A DNA stretch of 64,000 bases from positions 1 to 64,000 of the forward strand of contig JAEORY010000001.1 in the NCBI GenBank assembly GCA_016840645.1, written 5' to 3'. The position numbers and the translations under genes are program-made. This DNA is from Candidatus Borrarchaeota archaeon (GTDB lineage: Archaea; Asgardarchaeota; Sifarchaeia; Borrarchaeales; Borrarchaeaceae). This document shows, one piece after another, positions 31,144 to 38,890 of the stretch (the first letter of the stretch is position 1; every line of letters starts with the position of its first letter). A model generated the notes under the pieces. The model ran no database searches. It saw only the letters and a list, made by a program, of their open reading frames with translations, and was not told the origin of the DNA.

Positions 31144-34048
31144 GAAAAGGCTTAGTGTAAATCTAAAATCAATTATGGATATAAACCCATCCTTGTATAG
31201 CTGGATAGATAAGCAGGAAGAGGTTGATTGGGTTAGAGAAATCAAAAGTGATGATGGCCTCCCAAATCTTCTTATTTCAATTGGAAACAAGACAATCGCT
31301 GCATATAAAATGAGGGGTGCGAAGATAGAGGCTTTTCGTGCGGCGAAGAAAATGAAACTTTATAAGGAGAATGTCAGCATATTAATAGGTTTCGGCCTTG
31401 GGTATATGGCAAGGGCGATGCTTGATAAAATGGAGAAAGGGCATCATGTCATAGTCATTGAACCAGTCGGTCATGTGCTGAGACTTGGGCTATCTAATTT
31501 TGACTTCTCAAAAGAGATAAGAAATTTTGAATTAATCATCGTCGAACCAAACCCAAAAGAAATAGCAGCCGCCTTTGGTATACTTGATAATAGTTACATC
31601 GTTAATGATTGGTTGGTAACAATCAATAAGTATACCAAGCTGAGGCCAGATGAATATGGCGAATCAATGAAGTTAGTTCTCGATATCCTGAATCAGATCA
31701 TGTGTTCCATTGGTACGATAGCTGGAGGGGCAGGAGCGAAGATAGCTGATAATGATATTGCTTGTCTTCCTTATGTTATCCGTCATAGAGGAGTAGCTGA
31801 ACTGAAAGATATATTCAAGGATAAACCAGCAATACTTGTCAGCACCGGGCCAAGCCTTGCTAAAAATATTCATCAATTAATCGATATCAGCAAAGAAAAT
31901 AAAGCCGTAATAATTGCAGTTGGACAAGCCCTCAGAATTCTACTCGCCTACGATATTAAACCTGACTTCATCTGCACGGTTGATTTTGGTGAGGTCAACA
32001 TGGGGCATTTTACAGGTCTTATGAATTCAGATGTCCCACTCGTTACAATCAATAGAGCCTATGCTCCTTTACTGAAATCATGGCAAGGGCCAAAGTTCAT
32101 CGTCTCTACTCCGGTGCCAGGGTTTGAGAAAACCGCCGCTGGCATACTAACTAATAAAGGCAGTCTTGAGGCAGGTGGTAGTGTTGCACATCTCTGCTTT
32201 ACATTTGCACAATCACTTGGTTGTGATCCAATAACGTTAATTGGTCAGGATTTGGCTCTATCAAATACATCTCATATTCCCTTGGCTGATGCCTCCGGCA
32301 AAATTCAAATATCGGAGAACGGACAGATAGGTTGGAAGGTAAGCGATCATCGCTGCCATCTTCACAATGAAAAAGATGAAGTTTATGGTATGGGGCCAGT
32401 CCATCAAGTCCCAGGTTACTATGGTAAGCCTGTGATAACAAACCTGGGGCTCGCTTCATTTATAACGAGCTTTGAAGCGATGGCAAGCAAGTGCGAGGCA
32501 AAAGTAATCAATGCAACCGAGGGCGGAGCAGATATCCGCAATACTGAAAAGATGATGCTCAAAGAAGTCATAAATCAATACTGCAAAGAAAAGATCGACA
32601 AAACAGAATTAGAAAAGTTGAAAACTCTTGCTGATGATGGTGATGATCTTATTGAAAAAGTCATCCCCTTACTTGAAAAGGATATTGATAATCTCAATGA
32701 GGTGATAAGTCAAGGTAGAAAAGGGCTGGCAAGCGCAAGAGGATTAGCGACACTTATGAGTCGTAATAATTATAAAGCTCTTCTTAACAAAAAAAATAAG
32801 GTATTCCTAAACAAACTATTAAAAGAAAGTAAGAGTGAGTCAGAAGTCGATAGAATAAATATGAATATAATATTCTTTGAGAAATTAGTTAATCAGTTAA
32901 GAAAATCAAAATTAAAGAATATAGTCCTTCTAACTCAGAAAAATTTCGTGCATTCAGAAAATACGAGGATAGCAGCGACAAAGAATCCTCTTGTCAACGT
33001 CGCCATATATGGAGCGAGTAGAAGAATATGGCAAAGGAAGCTTAAGGTTAATGAAAAGTTCGAGCACTTTTTAACCAATAGAAAAGATGCAATGACAAGG
33101 CTTGAAAGGAATAAATTAATCTTAAATGCCGCCGTCAGTGCTGCAAAAGAACTAAAGCCTACATATAAGAAAACCCTAAAGCTGCTTAAGAAATATAATA
33201 AGAAAAAAGATGATAGTTTGCTGGTTGATAGAACACCCGAACTAATGGACCTCAGTGATGCAGATAGTTATTTTGATGCTGATAACTGGGCACATCCATT
33301 GGTTGACGCGAAGAGATGTATTGATAAAATGCTGTTACTATCCAATGCCAAGCCATCAATATGTAACAAACCATTTGATGAAGTGAAGGCAATCTATAAA
33401 AAAGCTCTCACTATGAGAGAAGAAGCGATAGAGAAAGCAAAAAAAGAAGAGTATGATAATTGGGAAGAAAGAAAGAAAATTCTTGAATATAATCGCCTGA
33501 TAAAAGAAAGTAGAGAAGCTGGTAAGAATGATCAAGACTTTAGCAAAGCAGTTGAGATCCTTGAGGAGGCGAAAGAATTATTTCCAGATAATCCTGAAGC
33601 TAAGTGGGGCTTAGCCACTGCCCTACATCATTCGGGTCGATTTGATGAATCATTATCTATGTATCGAGAACTGATAAAGGAATCGCCTGATAATAACAGA
33701 TACAAATTTGAGATGGGCCAGGTGCTACTTAAGACGGGGCAAACAAAGGAGGGATTAGATACATTGAAAGAGGCGATGGAATCAACCAGCGAATTCGATG
33801 GTGCCCTGGCAAATATTGGACAGATATATGAACACGCTGGAATGAATAAAGATGCCCTTAGAGCTTATAATCTTTACCTGAAAAAGTTCCCAGCGGACTA
33901 TGAAGTCTTGAATATGAAAGCAGTATGCCTTTCGAAGTTGAAGAGATATGGGCAGGCCATTAAAGTATTAAAAGCCTGTCTGAAAATAAAGCCGGATTTT
34001 AAGCAGGCAAAAGAAAACTTGCAAGTATTAAAGCGGCGTGGAATATAG
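31136..34048 (+). CDS. Maf-type (MAF_flag10/DUF115) glycosyltransferase with C-terminal TPRs
   Basis: 970 residues. Residues about 1-470 match motility accessory factor (Maf) proteins: VSILIGFGLGYMARAML, ILVSTGPSLAKNIHQL, the GGSVAHLCFTFAQSLGCD segment and ITLIGQDLALS, and INATEGGADI. Maf enzymes transfer pseudaminic or legionaminic acid from CMP-sugar onto serine/threonine of flagellin. A 300-residue coiled/helical middle part follows, then about 800-970 carry tetratricopeptide repeats (WGLATALHHSGRFDESLSMY, and similar). The upstream genes make a CMP-nonulosonic acid, so this is the natural final transferase. Its target may be host flagellin or the phage's own Ser-rich proteins. Starts 8 nt inside the preceding gene. 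Confidence 0.8.
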   Translation: MNRKRLSVNLKSIMDINPSLYSWIDKQEEVDWVREIKSDDGLPNLLISIGNKTIAAYKMRGAKIEAFRAAKKMKLYKENVSILIGFGLGYMARAMLDKMEKGHHVIVIEPVGHVLRLGLSNFDFSKEIRNFELIIVEPNPKEIAAAFGILDNSYIVNDWLVTINKYTKLRPDEYGESMKLVLDILNQIMCSIGTIAGGAGAKIADNDIACLPYVIRHRGVAELKDIFKDKPAILVSTGPSLAKNIHQLIDISKENKAVIIAVGQALRILLAYDIKPDFICTVDFGEVNMGHFTGLMNSDVPLVTINRAYAPLLKSWQGPKFIVSTPVPGFEKTAAGILTNKGSLEAGGSVAHLCFTFAQSLGCDPITLIGQDLALSNTSHIPLADASGKIQISENGQIGWKVSDHRCHLHNEKDEVYGMGPVHQVPGYYGKPVITNLGLASFITSFEAMASKCEAKVINATEGGADIRNTEKMMLKEVINQYCKEKIDKTELEKLKTLADDGDDLIEKVIPLLEKDIDNLNEVISQGRKGLASARGLATLMSRNNYKALLNKKNKVFLNKLLKESKSESEVDRINMNIIFFEKLVNQLRKSKLKNIVLLTQKNFVHSENTRIAATKNPLVNVAIYGASRRIWQRKLKVNEKFEHFLTNRKDAMTRLERNKLILNAAVSAAKELKPTYKKTLKLLKKYNKKKDDSLLVDRTPELMDLSDADSYFDADNWAHPLVDAKRCIDKMLLLSNAKPSICNKPFDEVKAIYKKALTMREEAIEKAKKEEYDNWEERKKILEYNRLIKESREAGKNDQDFSKAVEILEEAKELFPDNPEAKWGLATALHHSGRFDESLSMYRELIKESPDNNRYKFEMGQVLLKTGQTKEGLDTLKEAMESTSEFDGALANIGQIYEHAGMNKDALRAYNLYLKKFPADYEVLNMKAVCLSKLKRYGQAIKVLKACLKIKPDFKQAKENLQVLKRRGI

Positions 34049-34112
34049 CTTAAAACGCTGTCATTTAGCCGAGATTAGGTTTTCTTTTTAAATTAATACC
34101 TAAGTATATTCT
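34049..34112 (-). repeat. Structured intergenic element, diverged copy D
   Basis: Shares CATTTAGCCGAGATTA and ATTAATAC-TAAG-TAT with copy C (47246-47320). It lies right after the stop of the Maf-like gene but in the opposite direction to it, and is the least conserved of the four copies. Confidence 0.55.
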
Positions 34113-34134
34113 TAATAAAAAAATCGCGTGATCG

Positions 34135-34147
34135 CTTATAATATAAT
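34135..34147 (+). promoter_or_regulatory. Candidate promoter of the TIGR-like array
   Basis: Third copy of CTTATAATATA, followed by AT so that two TATAAT boxes overlap (34137-34142 and 34142-34147). It abuts the first (degenerate) repeat of array 1 and points toward it, so array and downstream gene could be transcribed from here. No good -35 box. Confidence 0.45.
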
Positions 34148-34440
34148 AAAAAAGTCACTCGATATAAGAAACCCACAAAGTGGAAGCGAGCCATGGGTTT
34201 TAAGAAACCCACCATCATCAAGCGAGCCACCAGCCGCAAGAAATCCAAGAAGTAAAAGCGAGCCATGAGGTCGAAGAAACCCAGAACCGTAAAGCGAGCC
34301 AATCCAAAAAAGAAAACCAGAAAAGTTAAGCGAGCCAACGGTTTAAAGAAACCCATATCCGCCAAGCGAGCCATGATGCGTAAGAAACCCACAGGTAAAA
34401 AGCGAGTCAAAAAGCCGAAGAAACCCAAGAAAGCTAAGCG
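34148..34440 (+). repeat. TIGR-like dual-repeat array 1
   Basis: Strictly periodic array: AAGCGAGCCA, 8 variable nt, AAGAAACCCA, 8 variable nt, repeated every 36 nt. AAGCGAGCCA type repeats lie at 34184, 34220, 34256, 34292, 34328, 34364, 34400 (AAGCGAGTCA), with a degenerate first copy at 34148 and a truncated AAGCG at 34436. AAGAAACCCA type repeats lie at 34166, 34202, 34238, 34274, 34310, 34346, 34382 and 34418, with one-base variants at 34238 and 34310. All 16 spacers differ (for example TGGGTTTT/CCATCATC, CCAGCCGC/AGAAGTAA). Known TIGR arrays have this layout: edge repeat, spacer A, loop repeat, spacer B, giving 36-nt dual-spacer guide RNAs. Direction assumed from the neighbouring gene and the TATAAT box. 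Confidence 0.85.
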
Positions 34441-34470
34441 TTAACTAACTACAAAAAAGGAATGTAACCA

Positions 34471-35397
34471 ATGAAAAAAGAAATCAAAAGAATGGCAAGA
34501 AAAAGAACAGATGAGGTATTCCCTGAAAACGATTCACTATTTGATACTCATAGGTTAATACCGAAAAGAAAAAATGGCACATACACGGATGAAAATACGG
34601 TAATCAAAATGCCGATTGATCATCAAATTGAGCATGGGACATTTAAGCAGAGAGAAAGTGAATTTGAAAAATTAAAAAGCCTATTTGATGATAGACAAAG
34701 TTTAATGAAGTCACGGATGAAAATAGATAATGCACTACTGGCATATAAAAGGGGAACAGATGTTCCTACGATTGAAATGATAAAATTTTATGAAGAGAAA
34801 ATCAAAGAATTTGTGAAGTTTGAAAATAAGAGAAAAGGGGAAATCGAAAAGCAGCTAGAAAAAATAAACCATCCTGTCGCAAACGCCATGAGGGAGGTCG
34901 ATCAGGTTGGTCCGGTTATCGCAGCAGGTTGTATTATTTATTTAGACATTAAAAAAGCACGCCATCCGAGTAGTTTTTGGAAATATTGTGGATTGGATAA
35001 ACCATTTTTTAGTAGGTATGAAAAAGGCAAGTCCAGCGGGGGCAATAAAAAATTAAGAACTGTTTTATATAATATGGCAAAATGTCAGGAAATGTGTTTA
35101 ACGGCACCTTATAGACCAGTATACGATAATAAAAAACAAAAACTTGCGCAAAGTGAAAAAATCTGCGAGCAGACAAGAGGTACGGATGGGAAGATTAAAA
35201 AAAATGTAAAGTGGAAAGATGTAAAGCCATGTCATCGTCGAGGTGCAGCATTACGAGAAGTTATGAAACATTTCTTAGCGGATTTACACTATGTATGGTG
35301 CTGTATTGAGGGGATTGAGCCTTCGAAGCCATATGCCGAAGCACAACTTGGAAAACATAAAACTATTATGCCAGAAGAAAGAGGGTGGATTTTTTAA
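34471..35397 (+). CDS. Tas-like protein (Nop/IS110 C-terminal-like, no nuclease domain)
   Basis: 308 residues. Residues 57-135 are a long charged coiled coil. Residues 138-276 match the C-terminal (Transposase_20) fold of IS110-type recombinases, also related to the Nop domain of box C/D RNPs: VDQVGPVIAAGCI helix-hairpin-helix, SSFWKYCGL, SGGNKKLRTVLYNMA, and HRRGAALREVMKHFLADLHY. There is no RuvC-like DEDD domain at the N terminus and no HNH, so it is not a complete IS110 transposase. Two arrays flank it directly, 30 nt upstream and 3 nt downstream. This matches TasA, the nuclease-less TIGR-associated protein type. Expected role: bind array RNAs and recognise DNA by the two spacers. Possible start also at an inner ATG (34492). 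Confidence 0.75.
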   Translation: MKKEIKRMARKRTDEVFPENDSLFDTHRLIPKRKNGTYTDENTVIKMPIDHQIEHGTFKQRESEFEKLKSLFDDRQSLMKSRMKIDNALLAYKRGTDVPTIEMIKFYEEKIKEFVKFENKRKGEIEKQLEKINHPVANAMREVDQVGPVIAAGCIIYLDIKKARHPSSFWKYCGLDKPFFSRYEKGKSSGGNKKLRTVLYNMAKCQEMCLTAPYRPVYDNKKQKLAQSEKICEQTRGTDGKIKKNVKWKDVKPCHRRGAALREVMKHFLADLHYVWCCIEGIEPSKPYAEAQLGKHKTIMPEERGWIF

Positions 35398-35400
35398 TTA

Positions 35401-35626
35401 AAGCGAGCCATCCTATCTAAGAAATCCAAAAGCATAAAGCGAGCCACCAGCATCAAGAAACCCATGATGCAGAAGCGAGCCATTGACCGCAAGAAACCCA
35501 GGAAGTAAAAGCGAGCCATGTTTATCAAGAAACCCAGTATCGAGAAGCGAGCCATCTGATTGAAGAAACCCATTAAGTTTAAGCGAGCCAGCGCTGTTAA
35601 GAAACCCAGAAGGTAAAAGCGAGTTA
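35401..35626 (+). repeat. TIGR-like dual-repeat array 2
   Basis: Same repeats and 36-nt period as array 1, starting 3 nt after the Tas-like stop codon. AAGCGAGCCA at 35401, 35437, 35473, 35509, 35545, 35581, and a degenerate AAGCGAGTTA at 35617; AAGAAACCCA type at 35419 (AAGAAATCCA), 35455, 35491, 35527, 35563, 35599. Twelve complete spacers plus one terminal, all different from each other and from array 1 (for example TCCTATCT/AAAGCATA, TGTTTATC/GTATCGAG). The end lies 9 nt before the stop of the convergent tail gene at 35636. The degenerate last repeat marks the array end as in CRISPR arrays. Confidence 0.85.
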
Positions 35627-35635
35627 TCAAATATT

Positions 35636-36124
35636 TTAAGCACCACCTGAGTTATCAACACTCGCATCAACAAAACCAATTAAACGCCAATTGGTTCCAC
35701 CGTCACAGACCCATTGTGTTACATCTCCCGAAGCGGTAGTAATATCAACCGAGCTACCATAGAGATTAGTACCTGTCGTATCAAAGACAATCGCCGCCTT
35801 TGATATGACAGTTATTATCTTCCCATCCTCTCCATCATCAAAGTCTGTAATTGTAAGCCCTGAGGTCCCAGTTCTGAAAACATTATAACCTGCAACACTT
35901 GGGGTTGCATCTGTAGCTCCAAAGGTGGCCACACCAGGCTTTAAAGCACTCAGCAGTTGATCCTGGCTGTCGGTGGCAGCAGTCTTCAGTGTTATCCCGG
36001 CATCCTCTATTACATTGGCTATTTCCTCTTGAATAGCATTAAGCCAATTCTGCTCTATCGTTGTCCCAGGTGGACCGTCCGTAAACGAATTTGATGAGTG
36101 ATTCTCACCTTCTGTTCTATGCAT
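35636..36124 (-). CDS. Tail fibre-like protein (short)
   Basis: 162 residues. It opens MHRTEGENHSSNSFTDGPPG then WLNAIQEEIANVIEDAG, closely like the first 50 residues of the next gene's product (MHRIEGADY..., WLNAIQEEIVSLILNSG). This shared part is probably the virion-attachment module of tail fibres. The rest is beta-rich (VFDTTGTNLYGSSVDITTAS), resembling the C-terminal glycine/threonine-rich sandwich seen in distal tail proteins. Last gene of the minus-strand structural block, ending 10 nt from array 2. Confidence 0.65.
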   Translation of the reverse strand: MHRTEGENHSSNSFTDGPPGTTIEQNWLNAIQEEIANVIEDAGITLKTAATDSQDQLLSALKPGVATFGATDATPSVAGYNVFRTGTSGLTITDFDDGEDGKIITVISKAAIVFDTTGTNLYGSSVDITTASGDVTQWVCDGGTNWRLIGFVDASVDNSGGA

Positions 36125-36126
36125 TT

Positions 36127-38247
36127 TTAACCCTCAAGATTGCTATTTGTATCATCATAATTATTGGAAGCAGCCTGCAGCACAACCCCTGTATTAGACA
36201 TACTTTCACAGGTATTGCCTATCGCTGAAGTATAACTACAATAGGAACCGTTGATGCCATAGGTGCCATTTTTTAACGTATTTCCGACAAGGCTGAAAAA
36301 GCTCAACCCACCTGCATCAATTGATTGCAGCAGGATATTATCTGAAAGATCATCATCCCTTTCACACATATTTCCTGACACCGTACCATGCTTTATCGTT
36401 ACACCAGTCAAGCAATAGATCCATATACATCTTGTATTTGCCGCTGATACTCCCTTTATAGTATTATTATCAACTTTAACCATACTCATATTCGCCCTTG
36501 GTGCATAGACGAATATCCCATGAGTACCAGGATCTTCAATATAATTACCAGTTATCTGAATCCCTTCAAACGGTGTATCATTATTATATATGGTTTCTTG
36601 TGATACATAGATAGCCGCATTCCCAGCCGTACCACATCTGATAACTTTATTATCTTTTATATGAGAAAAAGATGGAAGATCGCCATTATAGACAATAGGC
36701 CTATGATCTATACCTTCCAATTCAGTCCCAATTACAGTATTGCCAGTTATGGTTGCATTGACGCCACTATACCTTATCCCTCTTTGTATAGTTCCATCAC
36801 TATTGCCTGACTGAATAAAGTTATCAGTGATGCTTATATGATCCGCCATTGCATGAGTTTCCATTCCATAATCTCTACAGGCACGAATTGTATTCTTATG
36901 AAATGTAATAAACCTACTCGGCATCAAGCTAGATCCAGCATCAGTTCCAGTCCTATAATATTCAACATGATTATGGGCTACCAATCCATTTGCACAGCCG
37001 CCGACTTGAATCCCATAACCATTAGCTGCCGGGGAATTACCAGTGAAGGTATTGCTTTCAATCTTAAAATTAATTGTTCGATAGAGACCAATTCCATTTG
37101 TTTCAAAATCGTTAAATACACAATCTTTTATTCTAACATTCTTCGCCCATTGGGTTATAATACCATATTGGCTACCACCACTACCCGAACCAGTCGCCGT
37201 CACACCTCTGATGAATATATTTTCTTTCAGAGACATAACATCTATCTTAGCACTATCAACGGTATAGTAGGCATAGAGCAAAGTATCGCCAAGATCGACA
37301 CTCGCTGCGTTGACGTTTCTAATATAAACCCACTCGCCATTATAGGTACTATTCTGCTGATCCCATATCTCATCATCTCTAACAACTGTCCAATCTCCAG
37401 CGGTGAAGAAGCCCGCCGCCCCTGCGACTGGAATATTATCAGCTCCAGCTAAGACATTTGATGTTAGTGCCTGTGCAGCACCTTGTGATCCTAAGACATG
37501 AAATAGATAATCACCATTTGGTGCATTGGAGAAATCTATCGTCCCGCCATACCCTTCAAATGTAATATTATTATTAAGGGTAAGGGTGGCATCAGCTCTA
37601 AAGTCTCTATGATTAGCATCTAAAATTCCACCACCAACCATCGATGTGAGAGCATTATTAATGGCGGTCTCACTGTCGGTTGCTGCTGATGGGTCAGCAC
37701 CAAACCATTCAGGGAATAGCCTCCCTTTATTAGTAAAGGTAATGCTATCAGCGATAGTGCTGCCGAATACTTGCTGATTCGTTGGAGCTAAAATCTGAGC
37801 AGGATTATCAAATGTAAGCGTTCCAGTTCCTCCGAATACAGCTCCCCTTTGAGGTTTAATCGAAACATTACTTGGAACCACTGCAGCAGTATTGACAGTG
37901 TAGGTTGTACCAGCCCCTGAGTTGACCAATACAATAGTCGCCTTATCAACACCTGCCTCATCTATGCAATCCTTCAGTGTTTTCAAGCTACCTGTTGCAA
38001 CTACCCCTTGATCTCCTTCAGATGCATCGGCATACAAATACTTACCAACCAGGACCGATGATATAAGCTGATCTCTTGATTCGGTTGCTTCAGTCTTAAG
38101 AGCCTGACCGGAATTCAATATGAGAGATACAATTTCTTCTTGGATTGCATTCAACCACTCATGAGTTACAACGGTCCCAGGTGGGCCTGTTTGAAATAGC
38201 TTTACACCATCGACCTCATTATAATCTGCGCCTTCAATTCTATGCAT
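36127..38247 (-). CDS. Tailspike with right-handed beta-helix
   Basis: 706 residues. N-terminal attachment module (1-60) shared with the previous entry. Residues about 170-700 form pectate-lyase-like coils: FPEWFGADPSAATDSETAIN is the usual entry of phage tailspike helices, then many parallel-strand repeats (IRDCVFNDFETNGIGLYRTI-like, IESNTFTGNSPAANGYG, ITGNYIEDPGTHGIFVY, GNTLKNGTYGINGSY). Such tailspikes bind and often hydrolyse host polysaccharide; catalytic residues cannot be assigned by eye. Two nucleotides separate it from the neighbour. Confidence 0.8.
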   Translation of the reverse strand: MHRIEGADYNEVDGVKLFQTGPPGTVVTHEWLNAIQEEIVSLILNSGQALKTEATESRDQLISSVLVGKYLYADASEGDQGVVATGSLKTLKDCIDEAGVDKATIVLVNSGAGTTYTVNTAAVVPSNVSIKPQRGAVFGGTGTLTFDNPAQILAPTNQQVFGSTIADSITFTNKGRLFPEWFGADPSAATDSETAINNALTSMVGGGILDANHRDFRADATLTLNNNITFEGYGGTIDFSNAPNGDYLFHVLGSQGAAQALTSNVLAGADNIPVAGAAGFFTAGDWTVVRDDEIWDQQNSTYNGEWVYIRNVNAASVDLGDTLLYAYYTVDSAKIDVMSLKENIFIRGVTATGSGSGGSQYGIITQWAKNVRIKDCVFNDFETNGIGLYRTINFKIESNTFTGNSPAANGYGIQVGGCANGLVAHNHVEYYRTGTDAGSSLMPSRFITFHKNTIRACRDYGMETHAMADHISITDNFIQSGNSDGTIQRGIRYSGVNATITGNTVIGTELEGIDHRPIVYNGDLPSFSHIKDNKVIRCGTAGNAAIYVSQETIYNNDTPFEGIQITGNYIEDPGTHGIFVYAPRANMSMVKVDNNTIKGVSAANTRCIWIYCLTGVTIKHGTVSGNMCERDDDLSDNILLQSIDAGGLSFFSLVGNTLKNGTYGINGSYCSYTSAIGNTCESMSNTGVVLQAASNNYDDTNSNLEG

Positions 38248-38262
38248 AATAAATTATCCTTC

Positions 38263-38865
38263 TTATACACCAGTGACTGCCCAGTTACCGGTACCATCAA
38301 ATCTCCATTTATAAACGCTATCAGCTGTAACTGTGCTACCTTCAACATAGCCAATAATGCCAAGGGTGCTATCACTAGTCCCAGGAGTCGTATCAATGCT
38401 CCCTGAATTAACCGTCGCGGCCGACTGTAAAAAGACCGGCTTTCCAACATACCCACTCAATCTTGAAAGCCCGCTGTCGTATATTAGGCCTTTTCTCAAT
38501 ACGATTATGCTGGTATTATTTGATGCGTAACTATCTGCCGCGATTCCTCTTGCCGGGTTTGCAGCAGAGTTTGACAGATCTGCCGGAAACCAGCATCCTG
38601 ACTGAGCATCATAGGCAAGCGGCATCCCAAAGCTTGCACTATAATCGGAATGCAGGACTTGACTATAATCATGCCAGCCTCTTGTAGTCTTATCAGTCGT
38701 GATATTTCCAACCGTAGGGCCACGCCAAAAATCACCGGAATTAACGAACTCACTCTGCATCACTGTTACAACAAAATCTCTTAGATCTTGAGCACTGATC
38801 TGACCTGTCACATTATCTGCGAATAAGGCCAGAATCGCTGCCCTTGTTCTCTGGGTATCTGCCAT
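38263..38865 (-). CDS. Putative tail/baseplate-associated structural protein
   Basis: 200 residues. Begins MADTQRTRAAILALFADNVT and GQISAQDLRDFVVTVM, an N terminus common in phage distal tail proteins that precede tail fibres. The rest is beta-rich, with repeated small-residue strands (GIAADSYASNNTSIIVLRKG, PVFLQSAATVNSG). Located between the gp48-like baseplate gene and the tailspike. Function inferred from position. Confidence 0.65.
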   Translation of the reverse strand: MADTQRTRAAILALFADNVTGQISAQDLRDFVVTVMQSEFVNSGDFWRGPTVGNITTDKTTRGWHDYSQVLHSDYSASFGMPLAYDAQSGCWFPADLSNSAANPARGIAADSYASNNTSIIVLRKGLIYDSGLSRLSGYVGKPVFLQSAATVNSGSIDTTPGTSDSTLGIIGYVEGSTVTADSVYKWRFDGTGNWAVTGV

Positions 38866-38890
38866 CTTTAAACTCCTCTCTCTTCTTTAT

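Noticed and set aside
34093..34428. Minus-strand open frame with GFLxxxARF repeats over array 1
   Set aside because: The regular 36-nt repeat forces a periodic, stop-free frame; start and end do not fit a gene and the 'variable' triplets show no protein-like constraint. It is a shadow of the array.
34184..34440. Plus-strand histone-H1-like K-R-A / K-K-P repeat protein
   Set aside because: The frame reads KRAxxxKKPxxx but has an in-frame TAA at 34253-34255, and array 2 has three stops in the matching frame, so repeats are conserved as DNA/RNA and not as protein.
34471..35397. IS110-family transposase
   Set aside because: Only the C-terminal fold is IS110-like; the RuvC-like DEDD domain is missing and no bridge-RNA-like flanks or terminal repeats are seen. 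Arrays on both sides favour a Tas protein.
34148..35626. CRISPR array
   Set aside because: Repeats are 10 nt of two alternating kinds and spacers 8 nt; no cas genes. Much too short for CRISPR, but matches TIGR layout.
35394..35679. Two minus-strand frames with GFLxxxARF or GFLxxxGSL repeats over array 2
   Set aside because: Same effect of the 36-nt period; one frame even runs into the convergent tail gene region. Not genes.
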